Shown in pieces: positions 54,841 through 64,000 of a stretch of 64,000 nucleotides of DNA. The notes below the pieces were generated by a model. The model had not been told where the DNA came from, ran no database searches, and worked only from the letters and a program-made list of their open reading frames with translations. Numbering within the stretch: the first letter of the stretch is position 1; every line of letters begins with the position of its first letter. A program made the position numbers and the translations under genes. The stretch is from Lactifluus volemus (lineage: Eukaryota; Basidiomycota; Agaricomycetes; Russulales; Russulaceae), in the NCBI GenBank assembly GCA_022376515.1, contig WTXI01000179.1, positions 1-64,000 on the forward strand, read 5' to 3'.

Positions 54841-57800
54841 CGGTTACGGGAAGCCGATGTTAGGTACGACAATAGGCGAAAAGCGTTAGCCTACGAGGCC
54901 CTCACGTCAAAGCCGGAACTCATGAAAACCGAGAAATGGAAAGAATACTTCCCGGGACCTGTCGATACCCTCCCCAACACCGCGAATTCCTTCAAGGAAC
55001 TCGCCGAGTCCTACCCAGAAGAATACACGACGCCATGGCAGTATCAAAGGATCAACAGCATACGGGCATCCATCAGACATGACAGGCAGCAGACGGAGTG
55101 GAGGCGGAACAAAGCCGCTGAAACCCGTACCTCATCTCAGGAACTCCTGGAGCTAGACACATCAAACCACCCCGAACTCGTGGAGTTCAGAAAGGTCTTT
55201 CCTCAGTACCCCTCAGGCATCACGGCTATATCATCACCATGGAACTCTCCACCCCCGGCTACCCTAGAGGTCAAGACGCTTGACCTAGCACACTGTATAG
55301 AGGTGAACAAGACCTCTATGGCTACTCAGTGGGCAATCGACGCCCCCAAGGAGAAGACATCGGACGAACTACCCAGAGAATACGCGAAACACTACAAGGT
55401 GTTCTCGGAGGATGGGGCAAGACGCTTCCCCCCATCTCGTATTGACAACCACGAAATCAAGCTCAAACCTGGAGCTCCCACCACCATACCCGGCAAAACG
55501 TACCCTTTGAACCCCCTTGAAATGGAGGCAGCAAAGGAATGGATCAACGAGAACGAGCAACTTGGCTACATCGAACGAGGAGACTCGCCGTGGGCGACTC
55601 CCTTCTTCTTTGTCAAGAAATCGGACGGCAAGCTACAACCTGTACAAGACTACAGGAAAGTCAATGAGTGGACGATACCGGACACATACCCACTCCCCCG
55701 GATCGAAACTATACTGGAACAACTCAGCGGCAAGCAACTATTCACCACCCTGGACATTAGGTGGGGATACAATAACATACGGATCAAACCCGAAGATCGG
55801 TGGAAGGCGGCCTTCATCACCCCCTTCGGCCTTTACTTGCCCAACGTCATGCCCTTCGGACTCAGGAACGCCCCAGGCACCTTTCAGAGGTGCATGCATA
55901 CTACCTTCCGCGACCTCCTGAACCAGTACCCAGACAACATTCACATCTACATGGACGACTTCCTCATTGCCACGCCGAACCGGACCCCCGCCGACCTTGC
56001 CCTGCACAGGACAATTGTGCACAAGGTTCTACAACGATTCAAGGACGAATCGTTTTTCCTCAAAGCGGCGAAATGCCACTTTGAGAAGCCCCGCGTCAAC
56101 TACCTAGGGATCGTAGTTGAAAATGGCAAGATACACCTGGACCCCACAAAACAACGTGGCCTATTGGAATGGCCCACGGAACAGAGCTCAGTATCCGGCG
56201 TGCGGAGCACGCTCGGAGTTTTTGGTTATCACCACCCCTTTATCCCTGGCTTTGCGGAGGTGGCTCGGCCCCTCACAGACCTCCTCAAGAAGAATACCCC
56301 CTTCAAATGGGGCGATGAGGAGAGGAACGCCGTCAAGCGCTTGATTGCGCTTGTCGAGAAAGACATGGCCTTGAATAGGCCTGACCACGACCGGCCCTTC
56401 GAACTGGAGGTGGATGCCTCGCAGTTTGCGACGGGCGCGATACTCTTCCAACGGACCCCGGATGGACTCCCCCATCTGATCAGCTATTATTCGCATGCCC
56501 TAACACCCGCGGAGCGCAGGTATGACGTTCATGACCGCAAGTTGCTCGCCGTCATGCTTGGCCTCAGACGCTGGCGCCATATCCTGTTGGGTGCGAAGCA
56601 CCCTGTCAAAGTTTACACGGACCACAAAAACCTCCAATACTATCGACACCCCCGCGACATCAACCGGCGTGTTGCACGCTACTTACCCGAGCTAGCGGAG
56701 TACAACATTGTACTCATCCACAAACCTGGCGTTACTATGAAGGCAGACCATCTATCTCGGCGACCAGACTTTAACCAAGGGCAGGGAGACAACAAGCAAC
56801 AGATTGTTCTGCCCAGCCAGCTTTTTGCCAACGTCGCAGCCCTCTCCCTTTCCCCTCCTTCCATTTGGGAAGAGCGCCTTCTTGCGAGCCAACGAGCTCG
56901 GCCTATGGATATCGCTACCTGGACCACCCCCTACGGACTCTCGCGCGCTGCCTCCGGCCTATGGGCACGGCAAGGCAAGATCGTTGTTGTGGCAAACAAC
57001 GCTTTGAGGAGGGAGGTGGTGGCTGAAAACCACAATCACATCACGGCAGGGCACCCCGGAATTTCAAAAACCCTTTACGCAGTCCAACAAACCTACTGGT
57101 GGCCGGACATGAAGCAGTTCATCACACAATACGTCAAGGGATGCCCCCAATGCCAAGAAACAAAAGCCAGTACTACGAAGCCCAAAGTCCCCATTTATCC
57201 GATAACTACGAAACCTAATGCGCAACCGTTCGAAACGATTGCCCTCGACTTGATAGTGGATCTCCCACTATCCCACGGATACGACTCGATCCTGACGATC
57301 ACCGATCACGACTGCACAAAGGCAGCCGTTTTCCTCCCCTGTACCCAGAAGATCGACTCTGAAGGAGTCGCGGCACTCTATGCACAGCACGTCTTCCCTT
57401 ACTTCGGTATTCCCCGAAGAGTCATTTCGGACCAAGACACCCGGTTCACCTCGAAGTTCACCACGGCACTCTGCAAGCGACTCTCTATCGATCAGAACCT
57501 GAGCACGGCATATCACCCCCAGACTGACGGACAGGCCGAGCGCACTAACCAGTGGCTCGAGCAGTACCTGCGGATCTACGGCAACTTCCAGCAGAATGAC
57601 TGGGCCACCTGGTTACCCGTGGCTCAGTACGTCCATAACACCTGGCCCAGCAGCACCACTGGCTTCACCCCCTCGGACCTCCTCATCAGATTCACCCCAC
57701 GCATCAGAGAAAACCCCCTGGAACAGACCAACATACCGGCGCTTGAAGATCGAGCCACCCACCTGAAGACATTACACGAGCAGGCGCAAGGCGCCATCAG

Positions 57801-58197
57801 AAAGGCTCAGCTTCTGTTGCAGAAGCACTCGGAACGAAAGAAAGGTCAACGGACCTTTAAGCCGTTCAAACTCGGCCAGCAAGTTTGGCTCGAAGGAACA
57901 AACCTCCCCCTGTCACACCCGATCAAGAAGTTGCGCCCCAAGCGATTCGGACCATTCCCGATCACCAAAGTCGTCTCGCCCTACGTATACAAACTGGACC
58001 TACCCCGGCAGTGGAAGATTCACAACGTCTTCCATGCATCGCTCTTAACCCCATACTCAGAAACGACAGAACACGGCAGAACCCGCACGGAACCACCCCC
58101 TGACCTTATCGATGACCACCCCGAATACGAAGTCGAGCAAGTTCTAGGCTCGCGCCGGAGATACAAGAAACTCCAGTATCTCCTCCAAGAGTGGTAG
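54841..58197 (+). CDS. pol of element C: reverse transcriptase, RNase H, integrase
   Basis: Open from the codon after the TGA; the first Met is at 54922 (1091 codons to the stop). RT: WATPFFFVKKSDGKLQ, YPLPRIETIL, FTTLDIRWGYNNI, MPFGLRNAPGTFQ and the catalytic IYMDDFLIATPN (YMDD at about 55948). RNase H: LEVDASQFATGAILFQR, YDVHDRKLLAVM, VYTDHKNLQYY. Integrase: HNHITAGHPGIS ... CPQCQE zinc domain; catalytic Asp in IALDLIVDLP, Asp in ISDQDTRF, Glu in AERTNQWLEQ. Then the GPY/F module KKLRPKRFGPFPIT, HNVFHASLLTPYSE and the first chromodomain strand YEVEQVLGSRRRYKKLQYLL, cut off by QEW-stop. Truncation removes the chromodomain's aromatic cage region. Confidence 0.93.
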   Translation, partial: RLREADVRYDNRRKALAYEALTSKPELMKTEKWKEYFPGPVDTLPNTANSFKELAESYPEEYTTPWQYQRINSIRASIRHDRQQTEWRRNKAAETRTSSQELLELDTSNHPELVEFRKVFPQYPSGITAISSPWNSPPPATLEVKTLDLAHCIEVNKTSMATQWAIDAPKEKTSDELPREYAKHYKVFSEDGARRFPPSRIDNHEIKLKPGAPTTIPGKTYPLNPLEMEAAKEWINENEQLGYIERGDSPWATPFFFVKKSDGKLQPVQDYRKVNEWTIPDTYPLPRIETILEQLSGKQLFTTLDIRWGYNNIRIKPEDRWKAAFITPFGLYLPNVMPFGLRNAPGTFQRCMHTTFRDLLNQYPDNIHIYMDDFLIATPNRTPADLALHRTIVHKVLQRFKDESFFLKAAKCHFEKPRVNYLGIVVENGKIHLDPTKQRGLLEWPTEQSSVSGVRSTLGVFGYHHPFIPGFAEVARPLTDLLKKNTPFKWGDEERNAVKRLIALVEKDMALNRPDHDRPFELEVDASQFATGAILFQRTPDGLPHLISYYSHALTPAERRYDVHDRKLLAVMLGLRRWRHILLGAKHPVKVYTDHKNLQYYRHPRDINRRVARYLPELAEYNIVLIHKPGVTMKADHLSRRPDFNQGQGDNKQQIVLPSQLFANVAALSLSPPSIWEERLLASQRARPMDIATWTTPYGLSRAASGLWARQGKIVVVANNALRREVVAENHNHITAGHPGISKTLYAVQQTYWWPDMKQFITQYVKGCPQCQETKASTTKPKVPIYPITTKPNAQPFETIALDLIVDLPLSHGYDSILTITDHDCTKAAVFLPCTQKIDSEGVAALYAQHVFPYFGIPRRVISDQDTRFTSKFTTALCKRLSIDQNLSTAYHPQTDGQAERTNQWLEQYLRIYGNFQQNDWATWLPVAQYVHNTWPSSTTGFTPSDLLIRFTPRIRENPLEQTNIPALEDRATHLKTLHEQAQGAIRKAQLLLQKHSERKKGQRTFKPFKLGQQVWLEGTNLPLSHPIKKLRPKRFGPFPITKVVSPYVYKLDLPRQWKIHNVFHASLLTPYSETTEHGRTRTEPPPDLIDDHPEYEVEQVLGSRRRYKKLQYLLQEW

Positions 58198-58284
58198 CTA
58201 CCACTTTTATCACAATATCTATGGCAAATGCGCATTTGCGATGTGTATAATACCACAACCTTTAATGACAATATTGTAATTATA
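58198..58284. other. Junction between element C and the satellite
   Basis: Starts at the breakpoint in the chromodomain. The palindrome GTGGTAGCTACCAC (58191-58204) straddles it. AT-rich sequence leads into the repeat array. Confidence 0.5.
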
Positions 58285-59775
58285 TATAGGGACATTGTGA
58301 TATGGTTGTAATGATATTGTCATAAAATTGTGAATGGTTGTAATAGGATTGTGAATGGTTGTAATACAATTGTAGATGATTGTAATAAAATTGTAAATGA
58401 TTGTAATAAGATTGTGAATGGTTGTAATAAAATTGTAGATGATTGTAATTAAATTGTGATTGGTTGTAATAAAATTGTAAATAGTTGTAATAAGATTGTG
58501 ATTGGTTGTAATTAAATTGTGATTGGTTGTAATTAAATTGTGATTGATTGTAATTAAATTGTGATTGGTTGTAATAAAATTGTAAATGGTTGTAATAAAA
58601 TTGTAAATGATTGTAATAAAATTGTGGATGGTTGTAATAAAATTGTAGATGATTGTAATAATATTGTGAATGATTGTAATTAAATTGTGATTGGTTGTAA
58701 TAAGATTGTGAATGGTTGTAATTAAATTGTGATTGGTTGTAATAAGATTGTGAATGGTTGTAATAAAATTGTAGATGATTGTAATAAAATTGTGAATGAT
58801 TGTAATAAAATTGTAAATGGTTGTAATAAAATTGTGATGATTGTAATTAAATTGTGATTGGTTGTAATAAGATTGTGGATGGTTGTAATAAAATTGTGAT
58901 TGGTTGTAATAAAATTGTAAATGGTTGTAATAAAATTGTAAATGATTGTAATAAGATTGTGAATGGTTGTAATAAAATTGTAGATGATTGTAATAATATT
59001 GTAAATGATTGTAATAAAATTGTGAATGATTGTAATAAAATTGTAAATGGTTGTAATAAAATTGTAAATGATTGTAATAAAATTGTGGATGGTTGTAATA
59101 AAATTGTAGATGATTGTAATAATATTGTGAATGATTGTAATTAAATTGTGATTGGTTGTAATAAGATTGTGAATGGTTGTAATAAAATTGTAGATGATTG
59201 TAATAAAATTGTGAATGATTGTAATAAAATTGTAAATGGTTGTAATAAAATTGTGATGATTGTAATTAAATTGTGATTGGTTGTAATAAGATTGTGGATG
59301 GTTGTAATAAAATTGTGATTGGTTGTAATAAAATTGTAAATGGTTGTAATAAAATTGTAAATGATTGTAATAAGATTGTGAATGGTTGTAATAAAATTGT
59401 AGATGATTGTAATAATATTGTAAATGATTGTAATAAAATTGTGAATGATTGTAATAAAATTGTAAATGGTTGTAATAAAATTGTAAATGATTGTAATAAA
59501 ATTGTGGATGGTTGTAATAAAATTGTAGATGATTGTAATAATATTGTGAATGATTGTAATTAAATTGTGATTGGTTGTAATAAGATTGTGAATGGTTGTA
59601 ATAAATTGTAGATGATTGTAATAATATTGTAAATGATTGTAATAAAATTGTGAATGATTGTAATAAAATTGTAAATGGTTGTAATAAAATTGTGGATGAT
59701 TGTAATTAAATTGTGGATGGTTGTAATAAAATTGTAAATGGTTGTAATAAAATTGTAAGTGATTGTAATAAAATT
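58285..59775. repeat. AT-rich satellite, about 21-bp unit, with 419-bp higher-order repeat
   Basis: About 70 tandem units of the type GGTTGTAATAAAATTGTAAAT with variants (AATGATTG, TAATTAAATTG, TAAGATTG, TAATATTG). The unit is itself two half-units around TTGTAA. A block at 58854-59144 recurs essentially unchanged at 59273-59563, offset 419 bp, because a shortened unit (ATTGTGATGATTG) occurs once per block. The long frames on both strands (GCNKIVN heptads; YYNHLQF heptads) are products of the 21-bp period and are not genes. Confidence 0.93.
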
Positions 59776-59860
59776 TATACATGAATTCTAGCTGACTGTG
59801 CTGTGCAATAATGAAAACATTCTGGGCCAATTGTCTGTCATGGCTATTGGAAATAAGAAA
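59776..59860. other. Spacer after the satellite
   Basis: Short unique sequence before the KDZ transposase stop codon; probably its 3' UTR. Confidence 0.4.
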
Positions 59861-62800
59861 TTAGTCCTCTACTTCAAATAGATCAATGTCTATATTATCA
59901 TCTCCTTCACTACATTCTCCCTTCTCATCCCCACCATCATCAATTTCTTCAGCACCCTCATCATCATCAACTTCATCATCACTGTCGGTAGAAGTCTCAC
60001 CAGATATGTCAGCTGTAGTCACCACAGAAGAATAATGATAACATGCTTCCCAGTCAGAAGGAGCAGCACCATTATCTTTCAATGTGGGCAGCCAAGAAGT
60101 TACGCAGCTCTGAGCAAGGCGCTCACAGAGGTGTGCCTGCTTCTCTGCATATGCTGTGACACCATGAATGACATGACGGTCTCCATCAGTACGGCAGCAA
60201 GCCTGACTTCGCCACCATTGAGCCTTCCACTCATGGAATGCCACTACTCGACGCATTTCCTCCTGTATAAGTAAGACCTCCTCCTCCCAACGTTGTTTCC
60301 GCGCTTGAGCCTTTACCCACTCAACTTGGAGACTATCATCAAGAACTTGTTCAGAATCCCCCATATCAGGGGCTGAATGAATGCGAGGACCAGCCATATC
60401 CAAGAAGGCTCAAAAGAGCTGTTTCCTGGCCCATTATCATCCTTCCCAGGCCCACGAATATCGTCATCCTTGAGGTCCTTCAGACGGGATTGCCAGCTTC
60501 CATTTGGATCAAGAACAAGAAGAGCACTGCGTGCTGCACGGTAGCACCCAGCACTTCGTTGAGTACGGAGGTTGAATCGGTTATATAATGTTCGCATACG
60601 TGTGCAGGCCCTGTTTCCAGTGCCATCAACGTTGAGCCTTTTGAATTGCCATAGTCCCGAAATAATCCGACGTTGGCGTCGGATTTCTGCCAGAGCATCA
60701 TCAGCTTGAGCAATACGAAGCCGACACTCCTTTTCTAGCACAGTAGTGATCTCAGATAACTGTCGAAGGTGTTGTGGAAGGGATGAGGGTAGGTATAGAG
60801 GCATAGATTCAGCAGGTTCTACAGGTAGTGCCTCAGCAGCATCCGGGAGAGCCAACTGCACAACAAGGGAAGCAACACATGGTGTATACGCAAGTTGTGC
60901 CTGACGCCACCGTAGAATTCGGTTGCGTAGTGACGTGCGCTTCTCTTCAAGATCTGCCGACTGCTTGCTTGTCTGTGTTCCTTTCATCTTCGAGACCTCA
61001 AGTTGAAGGTGACGTCTAAGGATTCAGGTCAGCCCCATTAAGATAAACAGATTATACAGGGCATACTGTTGTTCTTCGAGATCGAGAGCCATTGTGAGGA
61101 ACATGGTCAGGGTGACCTTGTGAGGAGAGATACGCCCTCGAGCGCTTCAGCCGCATCTTCCTTGGCGAGGTCAAGTCGAACGTCTTGAAGTGTCGTGGCT
61201 AAAGGTGGATGTCAACGACGCTAGAGGGATATAAGGGGATGATACGACGCACACGAGGCCGGTTCCATGTACGGGTTAGGCTTCGACCTGTCATTCTTCC
61301 ATGCCAAGACCGTCGCCTCCCATTTTTGTACCGTTTGCGGGGAAAATGTCGACGAGAACTGCTGGAATATCAAGCGATGCTTGTCTCGCATCGCATAAGC
61401 CTCTTTGAGCCGCTTAAGAAACAACGAGCCTAAAATTTCGCTTAGCAGACATTTGGTCCCGATAATGAAGACAACGCACGGAAACCAACGATCTTCCGGA
61501 AATTCCAACCACACCACTGGTCGTTAAGGGTCTCGTGGCGTGCTCCTGGACCCATTTCACGGACACTAGTCCCCAGTGCGTTCGTTTGGGCCCACGTGGT
61601 TTCCACCTCCTCCCCGCAGGTCCGGCCAACGCCGTCCATATAGCTGAGACAAAAAGACTTGCAGTTCTCGCCATGCCCATTGATGTGCCAACTTGGGATT
61701 CCAACCTCGACGATGGTGGCTGGGTCAAGCTTCAGGTCATCTGCCAGCTCCTCCATGCGACGCTCGAAGTTTTTGCACCACTGACAACCGACATCATACG
61801 TTATGACAACCCGCGGGAGCTTCACACCTGCCAGTGCAGAGAGAATGATGTAATCCATGTTGCAGTACCTGATGTTGCCCCGTTTCGCCCCGTTGAGCCA
61901 ATGCGTTGAGCAGTAAAGGAAATGGAACTGAACATACCGTTCACCCTTCTGTAGATCACCCGCTCCATTCTTTCGAATCAGGCAGTGCCTAGGGCAAATA
62001 CAAAGACCTACGCCCGTTACACTATATCCAGGCGTGCACCTAACCACAGCTCGAACAAGCGCATCGTGTTCGGATTGACAAGTGTTGATCTAGTTTCTCA
62101 CGATGAATCATCAAAGAGTCATGTTCAACAAACACAAACAAACACAAACCTCGGGTTGATCCACATATTGCGCGATGTGTTCCTGGTAACGACCTTCTTC
62201 GACGAACGATGCCCACCCTGGTGCCAGCTCTGGGTCATGGATACCGCGGTCCTTGCCCTTTAGCTTAAAGTTCGCGTCGACAGCGAGGAATAGAGTATAT
62301 AGGAATCTATAGAGTAAATTTTGAGTGCCAACTCACAACGGAAAGATGTCCGAGTCAAACGTACAATAGTGCTCCAGCTAACTCCCATCCTTCCGGCAGA
62401 TTTCGACCAGGATGAGGACAAGCAGGACATTCGACGGCCAATTCTCCTTGGGCAGTAGCACCGGCACCTGCTGGATCTTGCCCGCGACCTGCGCGCTTCA
62501 GCATCAGAAGGTTTCGCCAAATGCGAAACACGCGGTGGAACTCTGGATATCGGTACTGTAACGAGCTATTTAGCACACTGTTACTTTGAGGCTTAGCAAA
62601 AAGCTTACAACTGTCTTGTTAAGCTCAAGATTGTCGGTCTTGTGAAGGACCGTATGGTAGAAGTCGTACAAGGGTGTTTTCCCTTGTAAAGTGAGCTCGT
62701 GGAATGTGTCGAGGCAGTCGAAAGTGAAAGCTGTCTTCGGCCGATTAAACGTGGCAGGGAACCAGCGGGCACGTAAAAGCTGGGTGCGTTGATGGATGAA

Positions 62801-63669
62801 CCCGTTCGTCCGACAGTCGCAAAAATCCACAGAGATGTAATGGACTCCATATGTGTCGAAGATGCAGAAGTTTTCAGGGCCAGCAGACGGAAGCGGACAT
62901 GGAGCACCGCCGTGCCCAAGTTGGACACGAAGACCTAGACTTTGAAGGGTAACCGCAGCAAAAAATCGGCCATTCCAAATCTACGATAAACCTTTGAACG
63001 TGGCGGATTAAAATGAAAGGAACTGAAGACGCACCTCGACATGATGAAGAGGATGGTCCCGATGAGCATTCACCAAGCAATCGCGGCAGCGCAAGAGACT
63101 CCCACTGAAGCAGTCCTTGCACTTATACACACCACAGACCTTCTTGCAGGATATACAATATTCTTGGTCCAAAGAGTCACTGAGACCGTCGTGCCGCAAC
63201 AACTCATCCAGGCAGCTTTGTCGAAAGATAAGCCATTCCTGTAGTTTGTCTGGTTGTTCTTAGCGTTAGATCAGATCTATCAGAGCGAGAACACATACTG
63301 AAGTCGTATTCTGCCGTTTTCTCTTTGGTTTCGGTGGTTTCGATGGAACAACTGTCTGGCCTGGTTGTCATTCAGTTGCCAGTATGCGGGTGGGTCTGGA
63401 ACGGCTTCGTCTGGTAGCTCCTCGTTGATAGAAAGGCTGGATAGGGGATCAGGATCAGGTAGCAAGCTCCGACTCTCGGTCAGGTAGCCCCGTCGACCAT
63501 GAGCATTTGTTCGGATGGTGGTAAGTCGTGAACTGCGGTTTACGGCTGTACCAGAAGATTCCCGCGCTACACGAAAGGCTGGAGTGGAGGTGCGTCTTTG
63601 TTTATTCGCAGACTGGGCAGCTGGTGGAATGGGGTCAGAGTTGTCGTTGACGCTCCTCTTCTTGCTCAT
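59861..63669 (-). CDS. KDZ-type transposase with CxC2 cysteine cluster
   Basis: Kyakuja-Dileera-Zisupton transposase. Start MSKKRSVNDNSDPIPPAA at 63669. A disordered N-terminus leads to the CxC2-like zinc cluster YCISCKKVCGVYKCKDC ... LLRCRDCLVNAHRDHPLHHVE (about 63010-63180). Then CDCRTNGFIHQRTQLLRARWFPAT-type sequence, FTFDCLDTFHELTLQGK, and CPACPHPGRNLPEGWE (about 62380-62450). The catalytic region includes LKGKDRGIHDPELAPGW (about 62240), ITYDVGCQWCKNFERR (about 61760-61810), and YMDGVGRTCGEEVETTW (about 61590-61650). The helical tail continues (TSLRNRILRWRQAQLAYTP; VLEKECRLRIAQADDAL; FEPSWIWL) to an acidic Asp/Glu-rich C-terminus. Introns are short. By family knowledge the acidic residues of the D..YD..E set are catalytic; all have candidates here. 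Termini of the element were not found. Confidence 0.85.
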
Positions 63670-64000
63670 TGAGTGATCAAGGACTCGGAATTGAGTGAGC
63701 AAGGAATTTAGTGAGCAAGGAACAAGTTAGTCGATAACAACTTAATAGCCGCGGCAAAGCCAGAACAAAGCCACTTGATCAAATCATGCATTTCCGATGA
63801 GATGTACTGAATATGTATTTCAAGGATCCCATGGCCCCAATTTAGGTCTATCCATGCAATCTTTGAATGAATAAAATTTATTCTCATACCTATATGTTCT
63901 TTTCGGAACCTGAGTGTGGCCAGTAGTAACCACGACGCTTTCTTTAAGTCAAACGTCGGCAGGTCCAAGTTTGTAGTATGTGTACTGGCATGTCCGACGC
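63670..64000. other. Window edge upstream of the KDZ gene
   Basis: Contains short direct repeats of GTGAGCAAGGAA (about 63690-63725) just upstream of the start codon. No gene is called. Probably the KDZ promoter or element end. Confidence 0.4.

Larger units (their letters stand above)
51309..58196 (+). mobile_element. Ty3/gypsy element C, 3'-truncated
   Basis: 5' LTR (828 bp), self-primer site, and gag-pol with a single in-frame TGA over 1995 codons. The element stops inside the chromodomain; the expected KWKGY continuation, polypurine tract and 3' LTR are missing and a satellite follows. It is the best-preserved coding copy in the window and the reference for reading A and B. Confidence 0.92.

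Noticed and set aside
58854..59830. Long heptapeptide-repeat open frames on both strands (GCNKIVN and YYNHLQF)
   Set aside because: They follow automatically from a 21-bp satellite lacking stops; no start context or non-repeat sequence supports a gene.

Overview
The window looks like nuclear DNA of a basidiomycete fungus, most likely an Agaricomycete. The genes carry many short introns of about 45-70 nt with GT..AG ends. The gene families are typical of that group: a CxC2/KDZ transposase, two fungal G-domain GTPases, an expanded 2OG-Fe(II) oxygenase family and APC permeases. Ty3/gypsy chromovirus-type retrotransposons are abundant. No species can be named from the sequence alone.

Layout. 1-13.2 kb is a gene-rich arm: protein farnesyltransferase beta subunit, a C2H2 zinc-finger protein, a tandemly duplicated 2OG oxygenase whose duplication also copied the first exon of ADE1, complete ADE1, and the mitochondrial Obg GTPase MTG2. 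13.4-19.1 kb holds two tandem APC-type permease genes; the second has a 5-nt frameshifting insertion. 19.9-26.2 kb holds two divergently transcribed G-domain GTPases. The second contains an exceptional array of 38 intron-like units with a 68-bp period, separated by exactly 3 nt each time.

26.5-41.2 kb is a nest of retroelements. A decayed Ty3/gypsy element (A) sits in a truncated older LTR. A itself was hit by a solo LTR (TSD GCCAA), by a complete 9.1-kb chromovirus (B, TSD AGCGT) and by another solo LTR (TSD GCATG). 41.8-49.2 kb is a 6.85-kb hAT DNA transposon with perfect 15-bp terminal inverted repeats and an 8-bp TSD (AGCGGCAC). It splits the 3' part of a host gene and carries a casein-kinase-1-like pseudogene besides its transposase. 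51.3-58.2 kb is a third Ty3/gypsy element (C) whose gag-pol is open except for one in-frame TGA. It is truncated inside the chromodomain, next to a roughly 21-bp satellite (58.3-59.8 kb). 59.9-63.7 kb is an apparently complete KDZ transposase gene.

How the parts relate. The left arm holds housekeeping and transport genes shaped by local tandem duplication; the right two thirds are layered transposon insertions. In elements A, B and C the 12 nt directly after the 5' LTR are complementary to a stretch about 33-36 nt downstream of the LTR TATA box. The pairing is maintained by compensatory changes between elements, pointing to Tf1/sushi-like self-priming of reverse transcription. Splice sites are my reading of the sequence and were not tested against transcripts.
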